DNA from: Tribonema minus
Taxonomy: Eukaryota > Sar > Xanthophyceae > Tribonematales > Tribonemataceae
Reading direction: 5' to 3'
Length of the DNA: 64,000 nucleotides
NCBI GenBank assembly: GCA_017506865.1
Contig: JAFCMP010000008.1
Coordinates: 355,001-419,000 of the forward strand
A model generated the notes under the pieces. It was given only the letters and a program-made list of their open reading frames with translations, was not told where the DNA came from and ran no database searches. A program made the translations under genes and the position numbers. This document shows, piece after piece, positions 11,342 to 19,500 of this stretch; positions within the stretch are counted from its first letter, which is position 1, and every line of letters begins with the position of its first letter.

Positions 11342-13017
11342 TGCTGTTGCAGCAGCAGTTGCAGCAGCAGCAGCAGTTGTTGCAGCAGCAGCAGCAGGAG
11401 GAACAGCAGCAGCAGCAGTTGTTGCAGCAGCAGCAGCAGCTGTCACAACGAGAAGAGGAAGAACAGCAGCGGCTGCAGTTGCAGCAACGTCACGTTGAGC
11501 AACAGCAGGAGTTGCAGTTGCAGCAGCAGTTGCAGTTGCAGCAGCAGCAGTTGCACCGTCTTGAACAGCAGGTGATGTTGCAGCAACAGCAGCTACAGCA
11601 TCAGGTTGAGCAGGGGCACCAGCAGCGCCCATCCGAGGTGCCGCAGCAGTCGCAGCTGGCAGTCCCAATGGAACAGTCAGCGCAAGAAACAAGAGTTGAA
11701 GTTGGGTCTCACTCTAGCAGGGCAGTTGTGCGCAGTGTAGACGAGGAAGATGAGTCATCTGCAGTGATTCCTCGCCTGATGGCACCGCGGGCTCTCAAAG
11801 GCGTGTCACATGCAACGCTATACTTCTTGGATGACCCCCCAGAGACTGGTTTGGAGTACAAGAATGCGGAGAACAAGGCAGTCAACCATGAGCTGATTAC
11901 ATGCATGATGAGCGAATGGCTCAACTCGCTGGCGGCACGTGTGTCATTCGAAGGGGTCCAACGAATACCCGACGGCAACTCTAGTAACCGCACTTGCCCC
12001 TCATACGTGCCACTAATGCTGCAATATTGCCTCTCTGCTGAGCTGCGAAGGGAAATCACGAAATGGATCAGTGAGAAGCAGGCCAACAGCAATCTGTCTG
12101 GACAGCAGGTCAAGGCCCTGCATACACGATTGACAGACCTGTACAGTGACTCTATGCAGAGAAGTAGGGCCGCAAGCAGGCTGGAGCAGCTGCGCCTGGA
12201 GGCAGGGGTAGGTGTCAAAGTGTTTCTGTTGGACTTTGAGAAGGTCCTGGAGTACACATTGCATCCGCAGGAACGCGGCGGAGCGCTTCTCAAGGACAAA
12301 TATGTGCGCAAGCTCATTGAAGTCATAGGCAGATCTCGTGAGGCCAGACCCAGAGCAGAGAAGTTCATGGAAAAGTTGGTGGCATTCCGTGTGACACTTG
12401 AGGCAGGTGAGGCCTGTGAGGTGTCAACAGAGGCTATCAAAAGACGGTTACACACGGTAGAGAGTGTAATGGCAGCAAGCAAGGGCATGTCAGTGAGAGC
12501 ATATCTGGCGAATGAGGCAGGTAAGAAGTCAGACAAGAAGAGCTCTCTCGCTTTTGCGCTTGAGGAAGGATCAGAGTCGGAGGCGGGAAACGGTAGTGAC
12601 GGCGCCATGGGGGCTGATGCTCTGGCCATTCAGGGCAGCAGCGGCGCCACGTTGACAACTCCTACGCCATCGAACAGCTCAGGTATATCGTTGGAAAGTG
12701 CCTTGCAGCGCCTTGAAATGCACCAACAGCAGCAGGCCAGTGACATCAATCAACGTTTGGATACACTGGTGCGCCTATATGAACGCACCTCACAACCTGC
12801 TCTGGCGCCCAATCGGCCATTTTACGGGCCATACGGGCAAGCGCAGTCCAACAGGTCAGGCTTTGGGGGGGGTACGGTCGCGGAGGCTTTGGTGGCAACA
12901 ACAGCGGCAGTGGCCAGGGGCAGAGGCCAAGTGGCGGTTACATGGGCAATGGCGGCAGCGGTGGACGTATTGCAAACAACTTTGCGTTTGACCCCGCTTC
13001 TGTGTCTCCCGCGATGA
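9616..13017 (+). CDS. gag: Gag polyprotein of gypsy element
   Basis: I start at the first ATG, 9616. The open frame extends slightly upstream but without ATG. Residues about 100-200 hold a small domain (VVVWFGRNDKLVGRMGVV). Residues 210-351 and 352-493 are the same 142 residues twice in a row. Residues 554-675 are a long Gln/Leu-rich stretch likely to form a coiled coil. Residues 758-935 are helical and look like a capsid domain (core around KVFLLDFEKVLEYTLHPQER). The end becomes Gly/Arg/Asn-rich as in RNA-binding RGG boxes, but only after a -1 shift at the G8 run 12865-12872. Unshifted translation leaves this pattern and stops at 13017. Known: Gag forms the particle that packages element RNA. 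Inferred: most product ends at 13017 and some enters the protease frame. Confidence 0.75.
10245..11096 (+). repeat. Exact in-frame 426-bp tandem duplication inside gag
   Basis: 10245-10670 is followed immediately by 10671-11096 with the same sequence at an offset of 426 bases (142 codons). I saw no mismatch. Because 426 is divisible by three the gag frame stays open. The unit encodes a domain with FSRAHALMDYVVV and CKITTQWEDC segments whose function I do not know. Confidence 0.9.
11275..11640 (+). repeat. CAG/TTG-rich polyglutamine tract in gag
   Basis: Imperfect CAG and CAA repeats with interspersed TTG and CTG encode about 120 residues dominated by Gln and Leu with some Glu. Tracts of this kind often expand by slippage and form coiled coils. 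On the opposite strand they create an alanine/threonine-rich frame that I treat as a shadow. Confidence 0.85.
12865..12872 (+). promoter_or_regulatory. G8 run at gag-protease junction, candidate -1 frameshift site
   Basis: Gag reads TTT GGG GGG GGT ACG. Slipping back one base after the second GGG gives GGG TAC GGT CGC GGA GGC, which continues the Gly/Arg-rich RNA-binding pattern and enters the protease frame. The homopolymer is a plausible slippery site. A one-base sequencing or assembly error in the run would look the same. Confidence 0.5.
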
Positions 13018-14447
13018 TGCAGGCCGCGCTAGCCATGATGTACGGTGCTTCCGCCTTGCCACCAACAGTGCACTACATTAGCAACGATGACGACGCCTGT
13101 TACCCCTTCTCAGCGGGAGCATTCTTCGCGCAGGACCCGTCCATTGGAGGTGTGTGTCTGACGTGCGACCCTCAGCAATTCTCTCAGTGCTGTTGCCTAG
13201 GCCCAGGTGATGACATTGCCGAAGTAAGCTGCATGATCTGCATTACAGGTGCTGGCGATGTGAACGGCCCTAGGCCACGCTCAACAGTGCTCATGGTGCA
13301 GGCAACGGTCCACAGAATCATGCCCGCCATCGTGTACCTGGACTCATGTGCTGGGTGCAACGTGATGCAGTTCCGCGCATACTGTCTGCTGTTGCGTAAG
13401 CTGCGCGACAATGCGGACACTGCTCAGCAGGCACTACGTCTTGAGCAATCGCAGCGACCACCAATCTTCAAGGCAATACGCGGCGTGGGCAGGCACTTGG
13501 TCGCAGTGATGTTCATGGTCACGGTTGAAGTTGAAGTTGCAGGGGTCACGGAACAAGTTGATTTTCACGTCAGCAACCAAATTGACCCCCAATTCCTAAT
13601 CAGCTTCACTACAATCAGCAAGATGCGCTTGGACATCCTCACTAGCCGCACTCCTGCCATAGTGCAGCACCCCGACATGCCTACAAAGGGGGTCAAGTCC
13701 CTAAGCCCGGATGAAGTAGCTACGATGCGTGATTCGTGGCGCCAAGGCGCTGGGGGCATCAAAGGAGGTGGTAGTGGCCCTCAGACAGCACTGCACACTG
13801 CTTTGCAATGGGGGTCTGACGGGTCAGCGTCGGCGCCTGACACGTTGAAGTTTGAGTTTGGAGCACTGCCTGCAGATTTGCTCGACGCGCCACTCACACA
13901 GGATGGAGAGCCGGGGCCAAAGTTTGTGCTTGGAACAGGAGTAGGTGCGGAGAAAGTACAAGCACAACCACCCATTGACCTCGACAATGAGCAGGATGAG
14001 CGTGTTGTGAGCGTGGAAGCACTGCCGAAAACAGGCTGGGAGACTGACGTGTCATGTCCGTGTTGGCGCACTGACAAGACTGTTGAAGTAGAGTCAGTGT
14101 ACTCTGATTCCGATGCAAGCAGCGCAGAGTTGGTGGATGACTATGTGCAAGCAACTGACTGGTCGGAAAGTGATGATGATGACACAGACTTGACTTCTGA
14201 TTCAGAAGCAGACTACCCCTCAGACAGTGAGACAGAGATTTGTGTAGCTGCCTCAGAGCTCACTGAGAACAGGCGCTTGGGCTGCTACAACAAAAAGGGG
14301 GGGTCAGACTGGGTGCTGGAGAATTGCCATGTCGATCGCTGGTCTCAGATCTCGGCAGTTGAACATGGTGAGTACCCAAACGTAGAGCAAATGCTGGTAC
14401 CTAACCTAAAGGTGGTAGACCTGGGGGGGGGATTGGCAGCTCCGTAA
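12873..14447 (+). CDS. pro: Protease frame of gypsy element (retropepsin-like)
   Basis: The frame is open from the G8 slippage point at 12873; its first ATG is at 12942. It begins with Gly/Asn/Ser-rich sequence. Around 13336-13360 it encodes VYLDSCAGCNVM, in the position of the retropepsin D-T/S-G-A active site but with Cys in place of Gly. Downstream, a FKAIRGVG segment and a FLISFTTISKMRLDIL segment fit the flap and the ILG-like C-terminal element of retropepsins. The second half is acidic (runs of Asp, Ser and Glu around 14100-14240). It ends at TAA 14445-14447, overlapping the ATG at 14447. Just before that, it encodes KVVDLGGG at a G9 run, the start of a methyltransferase motif I completed only in the next frame. 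Known: the protease matures Gag-Pol. The DSC variant makes activity uncertain. Confidence 0.65.
   Translation, partial: YGRGGFGGNNSGSGQGQRPSGGYMGNGGSGGRIANNFAFDPASVSPAMMQAALAMMYGASALPPTVHYISNDDDACYPFSAGAFFAQDPSIGGVCLTCDPQQFSQCCCLGPGDDIAEVSCMICITGAGDVNGPRPRSTVLMVQATVHRIMPAIVYLDSCAGCNVMQFRAYCLLLRKLRDNADTAQQALRLEQSQRPPIFKAIRGVGRHLVAVMFMVTVEVEVAGVTEQVDFHVSNQIDPQFLISFTTISKMRLDILTSRTPAIVQHPDMPTKGVKSLSPDEVATMRDSWRQGAGGIKGGGSGPQTALHTALQWGSDGSASAPDTLKFEFGALPADLLDAPLTQDGEPGPKFVLGTGVGAEKVQAQPPIDLDNEQDERVVSVEALPKTGWETDVSCPCWRTDKTVEVESVYSDSDASSAELVDDYVQATDWSESDDDDTDLTSDSEADYPSDSETEICVAASELTENRRLGCYNKKGGSDWVLENCHVDRWSQISAVEHGEYPNVEQMLVPNLKVVDLGGGLAAP
14423..14431 (+). promoter_or_regulatory. G9 run at protease-pol junction, candidate -1 frameshift site
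   Basis: The protease frame reads GAC CTG GGG GGG GGA. A -1 slip gives GGG ATT GGC AGC TCC GTA ATG and so joins VVDLGGG to IGSSVMGAIMGG. The result is a proper S-adenosylmethionine-binding motif I that neither frame encodes alone. Direction and base type are the same as at the G8 run 1.55 kb upstream. Confidence 0.55.
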
Positions 14448-17400
14448 TGGGTGCAATAATGGGGGGAGCACAAGTGGCAATGGCAGTAGAGACCAGTGAA
14501 GACTTCGCCAAAGTTTTTCGTGCATCTCACCCCACGGTTCCTACGCTTATAGGGGACTACACCTCTGATGAAGTGTGGGACAAGATAGTCGAGCTGGACC
14601 CAGATCTGGTGACCGCAAGCACCACACCACAGCTGGTGCACAAGGCTGTACAGAAGGGAGTGAAGCGACTCTTAATTGAAAATGCGCCAGAGCTGGGGCT
14701 GACTGTCAGTGGAGTTCTCGCGTTGGAGGCAGCGCTCAACGCAGGTTATCACATATTGTCATTTGAGCTCTCGGGTGAAAACCTGGGGTTCCCTAACCTG
14801 CGCAACCGAGTGTTCCTCCTCATGATGAAGGGTGATCAGAGTGTGGTGGACGCGCTCCAGCGCGTGGCTCACAAGGTGGAGCGCGCAAAGCATAAGGACA
14901 AGCACGAACTGCAGATCACCCCCATGGAGATGTGGGGTGTCACTAACCCAGTGTTTGTGCTGCCACCTCGCAATGCCACAGCGCGCTGGACGCATGAGAT
15001 GACGCGCAGTGTACCAACCCTTGTTGCGCGTCACTTTCATGCATTCCGTGAACCATCAGACAGTGACATGCGAAAGGGGGACACGCAGTACAATGCCACT
15101 CAACGCTATGCTCCATCGCAGGCAGACTTACTGCGGGCCAATGGTCTGTGGTGGCTCAAGGTGCCACCAGGCATCACACAGTCAACACTGGCGAAGGGCA
15201 GTGGTCAGATACTGCTTGCCCCAGTGATGTCATTCATCATTCGCACTCTGCGTACAGAGCCGGTGCTGTTCGACTTGCAGCGCCAGCAGGCACCCATACC
15301 GCCTCGCATGATCGAGGATGGTTTGTTTGTGCAGACCTTGGGTCCCTATGACCTCCCTGACGACCACCCACAGGGAGGCACCTCAGTGGGGCCTGTCCTC
15401 GTATCACAACACCTGCAAGGCATGCCTTTCCTGCGCAAGTTGAAGTACAAGCAGGGCTTCGCGATGGGGGCGGCGAACCACAACCGGGAGCCAGGGCCGC
15501 AGCCCTCCACAGCAGACCACGCCAAGAAGACCGCCTGCGAGACCAGCGCGCAAGCATCAGCCAGCAACTCCACGAGCGAAGGTGACGAGACAAGCACCGA
15601 CAGCGGCGAAGCCGGAGGTGATGACGAGGATGGCCATCGTAGCGGCGGGGCGCGCACGCCAGGTAAGCTGACAATGATGGAAGCATACACCATAGCGATG
15701 GACCATGCAGATGAGCGCTTTGGCAAGAATCAAGTGTCAGACAACCCTGAGTTGGCCGCTGCCGCCGAAACAGAACTACCAGGATGGGACAACATTGTGT
15801 TGGTTGCAGAGCAAGGGGCTGCTTTGCAAAAACAAGCTACTGTCTATATAGCCAAGAAGTACCCCGTCACAGAAGCTACAGCGGATGGAATTGCAGTTGT
15901 GGTGACTTGGACCGGTGACGCACCACCGGGGAACTATGTGCTCGAAGGGGCAATTGACCCACGGGGGCATTGGGCTGTGCGGCGGCAGCGAGTGTTGGTA
16001 GAGGAGGGTATGCACACCAGCACTATAAATCTCACTATTGTCAAGCGTACCGGTAAGCTGAAACCGGGCGTCAAGCTTGGGCACTTGCACTTGCTAGATG
16101 AGGATTTGTGGAAGCGACAATCACACAGATGTGAAGTGGAAACCACACGGAGCTTAATAGCACTGACTTCAGTACAGGAGAAAGACGAGAAACAGCAGTT
16201 GCTAGAAAAGCGCTTGACGGCGATCAAAGCGAGGATAGCACAGATAGAGCGCAATGATCGTCTAGCCACGGTTTGCTTCATGGTTGCTGCTGGTTATGTG
16301 ACACCAGCTGAGGCGCAAGCGGAGGCGCCAAATGTCATTTCGGGAACGGCAGCGGAGGCTCTGTTTGCTGAGAGCTGCGACGTAGGTTGGGGGTGTGGAG
16401 CACAGGTGAACCCTTCTTCAACGTCAACTACTTCAACTAGCAGCATGGCAGACAAAGTCAATTCGGCTAAGTTAAACCCAGTCTCTGATTCACGAGTGCA
16501 AACATTGAGTGTAGAGGAGCCCCACGCAGACAAGATAGTGCACAAGGCGCGGCCCCCCGCAGAACCGCCGCCGCCAAATGCTCCTTGCACTGCCGTCCCT
16601 GAAACTCACAATAAACCAAAAAAGGAAGCGAAGGTTGATGTAGAATCGCAACCTGGTGTTGGTGCTGACTCATCTGCAGCTCAAGAGTGTACGGACGATG
16701 AAGCAGTGCAACGGGCACGGGAGCTGGAATGGCTTGCCGCGTTCCGTGTTGGGGAATTGGAACACTTGACGGAAGTTCAACGAATGCAGTTGACAGATTT
16801 GCTTCGCAAAATGGCACGTAAGGGGATCTTCTCACATGATGGTAGGCCAGGAAAAGTGTCGTTGGTCCGCCACCATATTGATGTTGGAGATGCTAGGCCT
16901 GTGCGTTCCAGATTGCGAAAGTATAGTCTGAAAGAACTTGAAGTTTTATGGAAGGAAATTGACTTCTTGTTGAAGAAGGGCGTGATTGAGCCGTCAAATT
17001 CACCCTGGAACTCTCCTCTCATGATAATACCAAAGCCAGACGGTGGTATGAGAGTTGTGCAGGATTTGAGGGCGGTTAATCAAGCAGTGAAAGAGCGTGG
17101 TGGCGGTCAGGATGGGTTTCCGCTGCCGCGCATAGATGAGGTGCACTCAGTGTTGAATGGCTCTGAGTGGTTTAGCTCTATGGACGCGGTTGCTGGATTT
17201 TGGCATGTTGAATTGGACAGAGAATCCAGACCAATAACGGCTTTTCAAACCAAATGGGGGTGCTATCAATGGAAGGTGGGACCTATGGGGCTTATGAACA
17301 TGCCATCTACTTTTCAGCGTCTAATGCAGCTTGCTATGGGGCATGATGCGCTGTGGGTGTACGCCCTGGTGTACATTGACGATATTCTGGTTTTTAGCAA

Positions 17401-18745
17401 AACCTTCAAAGAGCACATGAAGCACTTGGAGATAGTGTTGAGCCGACTGCTCTCAGTAGGCATAAAGCTGAAGCCGTCCAAGTGTCACTTCGCCATGCGG
17501 GAGGTCAAATTTCTGGGTCATGTCGTAGATGCCCAGGGCAAGCGCGTTGATCCATCAAAAGTAGAGGCAATTGAGAAGATACCTTTGCCCTCTGACCTTC
17601 ATGATGTGCGTTCCTTTTTGTGTATGGCAGCGTACTACAGGCAGTATATCTCCCATTTTTCAACAATCACGGAGCCCCTGGTCAACCTTACTCGCAAAGG
17701 TGTACCGTTTGAGCTCTCGGATGATTGCATTGCTGCGTGGCAGGTGCTCAAGGAGGCCTTGAAGACATCCCCTGTTTTAGCACATCCCGATTTGAAAGGC
17801 ATCCTCAATGGCTCAGTCAAGTTGGTTTTGCAGACTGATGCTTCTGACTATGGACTGGGAGCGGTGTTAACGCAGATATGCCCCACCAACGGAGAGCACC
17901 CGATAGGATACTATAGTCGTACTTTGAAAAGTGCTGAACGCAATTATGGTACTTATGATAGGGAAGCGCTAGCAGCAATGGAAGGAGTTCACTACTTCAG
18001 ACAGTTTTTGCACAATGGTAACACGTTCATCCTACAAACTGACCACTCTGCATTGGCGCACTTGATGGGTGGCTCAGAACCGCGCACCAAGCGGCAGGAA
18101 CGTTACATATCAGAACTGCAAGAATACAACATGGACATTGTGCACAGGCCTGGTAGAGAGAATGGTAATGCTGACGCCCTCTCGCGTATCAGGGATGGCA
18201 CTTTCGTCACAGTGTCTGCAGGTGTGGCCTTTTCTAATGATGCAGCGACGACCTCGCAGCATGGGGGGATACAGCGGCCAGCACCTGTTCCGGGAAATTT
18301 TTCGTCTGTTGTTTTGCCTGCCGCTTGTGAATGTGACGATGCAGCTGGAGTGAAGATAGTGTCAATCAACATCACAGCAAGCAGGGTGGCTCAGCTGTTC
18401 CCAGAAGATGGCGACGAGAACATGGACCTTGAGGCTGAATTGGAGGATGGCCATGAAGACATCAACAACAAGGATACAGGTGGCAAAGTAGATGGTAATA
18501 GGCAACGACATCGCGCCGTGTTTGAAGCGGGCGACTTGGTATCTTCGCTGAGCAAGGATGCGGTATTGGGGAAAGTAGCGAAGTACTTGACTACTAGTCT
18601 AAGAGCAGGTGGTCCCCCACATGGCCTCTCACCTAGAGAAGTTGAGGATGCTCGCGCATTTGAGCGCGCTGGCTACTACATGCGCAATGGGAGAATGCTT
18701 TTGCTGCTGGTGGCAGGTCCCACAAGACAGGCACAGACTTGCTAG
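14447..18745 (+). CDS. pol: Pol of gypsy element: methyltransferase-like domain, RT, RNase H
   Basis: The frame has an ATG at 14447 but logically begins at 14432 after the G9 slip. Residues 1-275 align motif by motif with DNA cytosine-5 methyltransferases: IGSSVMG (I), VETSEDF (II), LIGDY (III), LIENAPEL (the ENV motif), GFPNLRNRVFLL (VIII), and a C-terminal SQADLLRANGL followed by TLAKGSGQILLAP (IX-X). The catalytic Pro-Cys loop is replaced by TASTTPQL and is shortened, so no methyl transfer is expected. RT spans about residues 804-1040: DLRAVNQ, MDAVAGFWHV, and YIDD at 17372-17383. RNase H spans about 1127-1248: LQTDASDYGLGAVL, TYDREALAAM and NGNADALSR, with TDHSAL between. Known: RT and RNase H copy element RNA to DNA. 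The methyltransferase-like part sits where gypsy elements normally have nothing. The frame ends at 18745 and integrase follows in the -1 frame. Confidence 0.85.
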   Translation: MGAIMGGAQVAMAVETSEDFAKVFRASHPTVPTLIGDYTSDEVWDKIVELDPDLVTASTTPQLVHKAVQKGVKRLLIENAPELGLTVSGVLALEAALNAGYHILSFELSGENLGFPNLRNRVFLLMMKGDQSVVDALQRVAHKVERAKHKDKHELQITPMEMWGVTNPVFVLPPRNATARWTHEMTRSVPTLVARHFHAFREPSDSDMRKGDTQYNATQRYAPSQADLLRANGLWWLKVPPGITQSTLAKGSGQILLAPVMSFIIRTLRTEPVLFDLQRQQAPIPPRMIEDGLFVQTLGPYDLPDDHPQGGTSVGPVLVSQHLQGMPFLRKLKYKQGFAMGAANHNREPGPQPSTADHAKKTACETSAQASASNSTSEGDETSTDSGEAGGDDEDGHRSGGARTPGKLTMMEAYTIAMDHADERFGKNQVSDNPELAAAAETELPGWDNIVLVAEQGAALQKQATVYIAKKYPVTEATADGIAVVVTWTGDAPPGNYVLEGAIDPRGHWAVRRQRVLVEEGMHTSTINLTIVKRTGKLKPGVKLGHLHLLDEDLWKRQSHRCEVETTRSLIALTSVQEKDEKQQLLEKRLTAIKARIAQIERNDRLATVCFMVAAGYVTPAEAQAEAPNVISGTAAEALFAESCDVGWGCGAQVNPSSTSTTSTSSMADKVNSAKLNPVSDSRVQTLSVEEPHADKIVHKARPPAEPPPPNAPCTAVPETHNKPKKEAKVDVESQPGVGADSSAAQECTDDEAVQRARELEWLAAFRVGELEHLTEVQRMQLTDLLRKMARKGIFSHDGRPGKVSLVRHHIDVGDARPVRSRLRKYSLKELEVLWKEIDFLLKKGVIEPSNSPWNSPLMIIPKPDGGMRVVQDLRAVNQAVKERGGGQDGFPLPRIDEVHSVLNGSEWFSSMDAVAGFWHVELDRESRPITAFQTKWGCYQWKVGPMGLMNMPSTFQRLMQLAMGHDALWVYALVYIDDILVFSKTFKEHMKHLEIVLSRLLSVGIKLKPSKCHFAMREVKFLGHVVDAQGKRVDPSKVEAIEKIPLPSDLHDVRSFLCMAAYYRQYISHFSTITEPLVNLTRKGVPFELSDDCIAAWQVLKEALKTSPVLAHPDLKGILNGSVKLVLQTDASDYGLGAVLTQICPTNGEHPIGYYSRTLKSAERNYGTYDREALAAMEGVHYFRQFLHNGNTFILQTDHSALAHLMGGSEPRTKRQERYISELQEYNMDIVHRPGRENGNADALSRIRDGTFVTVSAGVAFSNDAATTSQHGGIQRPAPVPGNFSSVVLPAACECDDAAGVKIVSINITASRVAQLFPEDGDENMDLEAELEDGHEDINNKDTGGKVDGNRQRHRAVFEAGDLVSSLSKDAVLGKVAKYLTTSLRAGGPPHGLSPREVEDARAFERAGYYMRNGRMLLLLVAGPTRQAQTC

Positions 18746-19209
18746 TGGTACCGAAGTCACTAAGAGAGCGCGTGTTTGAGGAATGTCATGATGGTGCGAT
18801 TGGTGGAGGTCACAGTGGCTTTGCTCGCACATATGACAAAGTGAGGCGCAGGTACTTCTGGCCTGGCATGTATTCTGATGTTTTCAAGTGGGTGCTGACT
18901 TGCCTGGCATGCCAAAAGCGCAAGTCCAAGCGCGATATGCGTGTGCGTGTGCATGGATTTGGAGATGTAGATCTACAGCATGCGTTTCAATTGGTAGGCT
19001 TCGATATTGTGGGACCGCTGCCCAAGACTGCCAGGGGCAACACTTTCATTTTGGTCTTCACGGATTACCTGACTAGGTGGCCGGAGGCCTTTGCGATACC
19101 TGACAAATCAGCAGTCACTGTTGCGCGTGTCATAGTCAGTGAGATCATACCAAGGCACGGGTGCCCTCAAATGTTCCTCTGTGACAATGCTAAGGAGTTC
19201 AGGGGGTTG

Positions 19210-19214
19210 CTGAT
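19210..19214. repeat. CTGAT target-site duplication, left copy (copia)
   Basis: CTGAT directly precedes the left copia LTR and directly follows the right LTR at 24312-24316. Five-base duplications are typical of Ty1/copia integration. Removing one copy with the element restores the gypsy integrase frame. Confidence 0.92.
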
Positions 19215-19496
19215 TGACGGAGTATGATACCTACATACCCTACTTGCATGTGCATGCATACCTACACAGGTTTCTCCCCATTCTGGGAGTTTCTCTTGTT
19301 CGTCCACCACTGCATGTTCCAGCACCAGTCCGGTACTGTTCCGCCATTGACTCAGGGCTATTTCTCCGCTTGCTCACGCTCCTGCACAATAATCACTTCT
19401 TTGCAATACCAGCCTGCCCTGGTCTAGTGCTGTTCTGCACTTTGCATTGGGTCCACCTTGGGTGTCCTACTCTGCCACGGTGTTATAGTTCCGTCA
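19215..19496 (+). repeat. Left LTR of copia element
   Basis: Matches 24030-24311 at a constant offset of 4815 bases. Ends are TGACGGA and TCCGTCA. The gag-pol ATG lies only four bases beyond its end. Confidence 0.95.
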
Positions 19497-19500
19497 GGTT

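Noticed and set aside
11099..11692. Ala/Thr-rich frame opposite the gag glutamine tract
   Set aside because: Mirror of the CAG repeat on the other strand; no start or domain support.
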